From the NCBI GenBank assembly GCA_022615275.1, contig JAKEHA010000207.1:1-8538 (forward strand): 8,538 nt of DNA, written 5' to 3'. A model generated the notes under the pieces. The model saw only the letters and a list, made by a program, of their open reading frames with translations. It was not told the origin of the DNA and made no database searches. Each line of letters opens with the position of its first letter. The stretch's first letter is position 1. Below, piece after piece: positions 6,788 to 8,538 of this stretch. This DNA comes from Candidatus Latescibacterota bacterium. GTDB lineage: Bacteria > Krumholzibacteriota > Krumholzibacteriia > WVZY01 > JAKEHA01. Both the position numbers and the translations under genes were made by a program.

Positions 6788-6808
6788 GGCTCGACCTCCG
6801 TTCGAGCC
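6788..6808 (-). promoter_or_regulatory. Leader hairpin with GGAGG in the loop
   Basis: On the minus strand the arms GGCTCGA and TCGAGCC form a perfect 7-bp stem around the loop ACGGAGG. The stem ends 9 bases before the GT87 ATG at 6778. The loop holds the only good Shine-Dalgarno match in the leader. In linear form it is 16 bases from the ATG, too far; folding of the 7-base arm would shorten the effective distance to about the normal range. The structure is seen directly; its role in translation is inferred. Confidence 0.45.
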
Positions 6809-6872
6809 TCATCGTAGCACGCTTAGGGCGCCCGGAAAGCGCCCAAACGTCGGCACGCTTCTTGCCGATTGC

Positions 6873-6885
6873 CTTGGAACCCAAG
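6873..6885. promoter_or_regulatory. Short palindrome in the divergent spacer
   Basis: CTTGG-AAC-CCAAG is a perfect 5-base inverted repeat in the 163-bp spacer (6779-6941) between the divergent GT87-like and TPR genes. It could be an operator shared by both. I see no convincing -35/-10 pair on either strand in this spacer. Confidence 0.2.
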
Positions 6886-6941
6886 AACTTAGAGCACCGC
6901 GAGGGCGCGGTGCGGGGTCTGGAAGACAGACGAAACCAACG

Positions 6942-8538
6942 ATGAACACACACCTCCGGCTAGGTAACGGGGCCGGCCCGATGGGCCTGCGCCGCCAGGA
7001 CGTGGTTGCATTCTGCATCTGGGTCGCGATTCTGGTCGCGTCCGCGTGCATTGCTCGCGCGCAAGGGGCACCCGTGGACACCACCTTCAACCCGGCCGAC
7101 TTGGACGCCTTCTTCGCCGGCGGTTCGCAGCCGGCCGACTCGGTATCCAAGCCCGCGCCCGCGCGCGTCGAAACCGTCGCAGGCCAGCCGATCAATCTCG
7201 AACCGGCGCCGGTGGACACGCAAGCAACCCCGGCCGTCGTCGAAACGCCCCCGGTCGTGACACCCCCGGCAGATTTTGCCCGCCACCTCGTGGCGTACGA
7301 AGAGGCACTGTTGCGCCGGGGCGCGGTCACCATGCCCGTCGCCGCGCAAGTGGAATACCGCCAGGCGCTGGCGGCGATCGCGAAGGGCGACCACGAACGC
7401 GCGGAGAAGCGGCTGCGCACCGCGCTCTCGCTGGCACCCCGCTACAGCGACGCGTACTTCACGCTCGCTCGCATTCACGCGACGCGCTTCAGCCCGGACG
7501 CCGTCTATTACATGGTCGAAGGCGTCCTGGTGCAGCTCAAGACCTTCGACGGCCAGCGCTCGTTCGTGTTGAACGCGGTGGTGGGATCAACGCTGGTTCT
7601 GCTGCTCGCGTCCGCGATCGTGTGGATCGCGCTCGCGGTTCGCTACTTCCCCTTCATCGCGCACCGTATCGCGGAATCGGCGCGCAACAAGTTCAACGCC
7701 ACCGGCGGCCGCGTGGCCGCGGCTCTCTTGCTGCTGGCACCCTTCGCGCTGCTCCCGGGTTACACATCGGCGGTGGCGCTGATCTTGGTTCTCACCTGGC
7801 CCTTCATGCACAGGCGCGAGCGCGTGCTCTCGATGGTCATGGCGGGCGTGTTCGCCGCGTTCACCGGTCTTTCGCCCCTGGTCGACCGCCTGTCCGTCGT
7901 GGCCGACCCGCACTCGCTGACGTCGTTGATCGCGCGCGCCAACGAATCACCCGCCAACGACGCCCTCGCGCGGGCCATCGCCGCGGCCCCGGTCAGCGAC
8001 CCCGCCATCGACGACGACCGCTACACCGCGCTGGGTATGCTGGCCATGCGCGACGGCGACTCCGAGGGCGCGGCTGCGAACTTCCTGCGCGCGATCTCGA
8101 TCAACAAGAACTCCGCGATCGCGTACGTCAACTTGGGCAACGTCTACTACCAGAACGGACAGTTCAACAAGGCGCTGGAGGGATACCGCAAGGCGGAGGA
8201 AGTCGACTCGTCCGACGCGGTGAGCCAGTACAACCTCGCGCAGGCCTACATCAAGACTCTATTGATGGGCGAATCGTCGCGCGCGCTCTCGCGCGCGTCC
8301 AAGATGGGGCTGGACCACGCGCGCGAAGCGATCGCGGAGCCGGCCCGATCGCGCATGTCGGTCTATCAGAAAACGTTCTCGAGCGCGCAGCTGTGGCAGG
8401 TCGCGTTCGTCGAGGGCAAGTACCACCATCCCGCTCTCCTCTCGAACATGCTCAAGACCGCCACCGGCCACCCGACGACCTTGAGCGCCATCATCATGGC
8501 GGCCGCGATGGGGCTCGCCTTCGCCGCCAGCCGCGTGC
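6942..8538 (+). CDS. Membrane-tethered TPR protein (partial, 3' end missing)
   Basis: An open frame of 532 codons without a stop runs off the right edge. The N-terminus has a signal peptide or anchor (hydrophobic VVAFCIWVAILVASACIARA, residues 21-40, cleavage possible after A40). A Pro/Val-rich low-complexity linker follows (about 43-110). A first TPR-like pair of helices covers about 137-180 (YRQALAAIAKGDHERAEKRL, ALSLAPRYSDAYFTLARI). Next come hydrophobic helices near 208-234, 257-289 and 296-312. A second TPR block covers about 358-440 (YTALGMLAMRDGDSEGAAAN, AIAYVNLGNVYYQNGQFNKA, AVSQYNLAQAYIKTL). A further hydrophobic segment starts near 513. TPRs bind other proteins, so this is probably an envelope assembly or scaffold protein; I do not recognise a named family. 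The ATG at 6942 gives the longest form. The ATG at 6981 (MGLRRQDVV) would give a more compact signal peptide; neither has a strong ribosome site. It is divergent from the GT87-like gene. Confidence 0.82.
   Translation, partial: MNTHLRLGNGAGPMGLRRQDVVAFCIWVAILVASACIARAQGAPVDTTFNPADLDAFFAGGSQPADSVSKPAPARVETVAGQPINLEPAPVDTQATPAVVETPPVVTPPADFARHLVAYEEALLRRGAVTMPVAAQVEYRQALAAIAKGDHERAEKRLRTALSLAPRYSDAYFTLARIHATRFSPDAVYYMVEGVLVQLKTFDGQRSFVLNAVVGSTLVLLLASAIVWIALAVRYFPFIAHRIAESARNKFNATGGRVAAALLLLAPFALLPGYTSAVALILVLTWPFMHRRERVLSMVMAGVFAAFTGLSPLVDRLSVVADPHSLTSLIARANESPANDALARAIAAAPVSDPAIDDDRYTALGMLAMRDGDSEGAAANFLRAISINKNSAIAYVNLGNVYYQNGQFNKALEGYRKAEEVDSSDAVSQYNLAQAYIKTLLMGESSRALSRASKMGLDHAREAIAEPARSRMSVYQKTFSSAQLWQVAFVEGKYHHPALLSNMLKTATGHPTTLSAIIMAAAMGLAFAASRV

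Noticed and set aside
6862..6890. TTGCCG with a 17-base spacer as a promoter for the TPR gene
   Set aside because: The hexamer in the -10 position (GAACTT) matches the consensus poorly.
7587..7913. Minus-strand open frame inside the TPR gene
   Set aside because: It is an antisense shadow; the plus-strand frame is continuous over this stretch with sensible membrane and TPR sequence.

Overview
The window is high-GC DNA from a diderm (two-membrane) bacterium, probably an uncultured lineage of the FCB side of the tree (Eisenbacteria, Krumholzibacteria or Latescibacteria-like). The main clue is the secreted protein at 471-1724. It carries fibronectin-type III-like domains and ends in a FlgD-Ig/type A sorting-like domain with an NHPNPFNPRTTISYDLP motif, typical of those groups. 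Lipobox signal peptides and a YejM/PbgA-like inner-membrane protein also point to an outer membrane. The phylum is an inference from protein style, not from a marker gene.

Layout. Positions 1-2231 are read on the minus strand and hold three exported-protein genes in a row. In transcription order these are a lipoprotein gene (2231-1787) broken by a frameshift, the three-domain FN3/FlgD-like protein (1724-471), and a lipoprotein resembling the nitroreductase family that runs off the left edge (431-1). From 2232 to 2347 lies a divergent promoter region. From 2348 to 4240 on the plus strand is a five-helix membrane protein with a periplasmic sulfatase-fold domain of the YejM/LtaS type. It ends 9 bp from the convergent end of asnS (5554-4250, asparaginyl-tRNA synthetase). 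Upstream of asnS on the same strand is a GT87-like polyprenol-dependent glycosyltransferase gene (6778-5603). A second divergent spacer (6779-6941) separates it from a plus-strand gene, open to the right edge, for a signal-peptide, multi-helix TPR protein (6942-8538). Both edge genes are incomplete.

How the genes fit together. Apart from asnS, everything concerns the cell envelope: lipoproteins, a probable surface or secreted FN3 protein, a membrane-anchored phospho/sulfo-transferase-fold enzyme, an integral-membrane sugar transferase and a membrane-tethered TPR protein. There is no mobile element, CRISPR array, defence cassette, tRNA or rRNA.

The points most worth a second look are four. 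(1) The small lipoprotein gene is frameshifted and also looks chimeric: one FN3 domain is followed by what reads as the C-terminal end of a proline iminopeptidase-type hydrolase. (2) The YejM-like protein keeps a complete LtaS-type metal/nucleophile set. (3) A leader hairpin displays a GGAGG in its loop in front of the GT87 gene. (4) Short palindromes sit over the start codons of the left-edge lipoprotein and at the predicted transcription start of the YejM-like gene.
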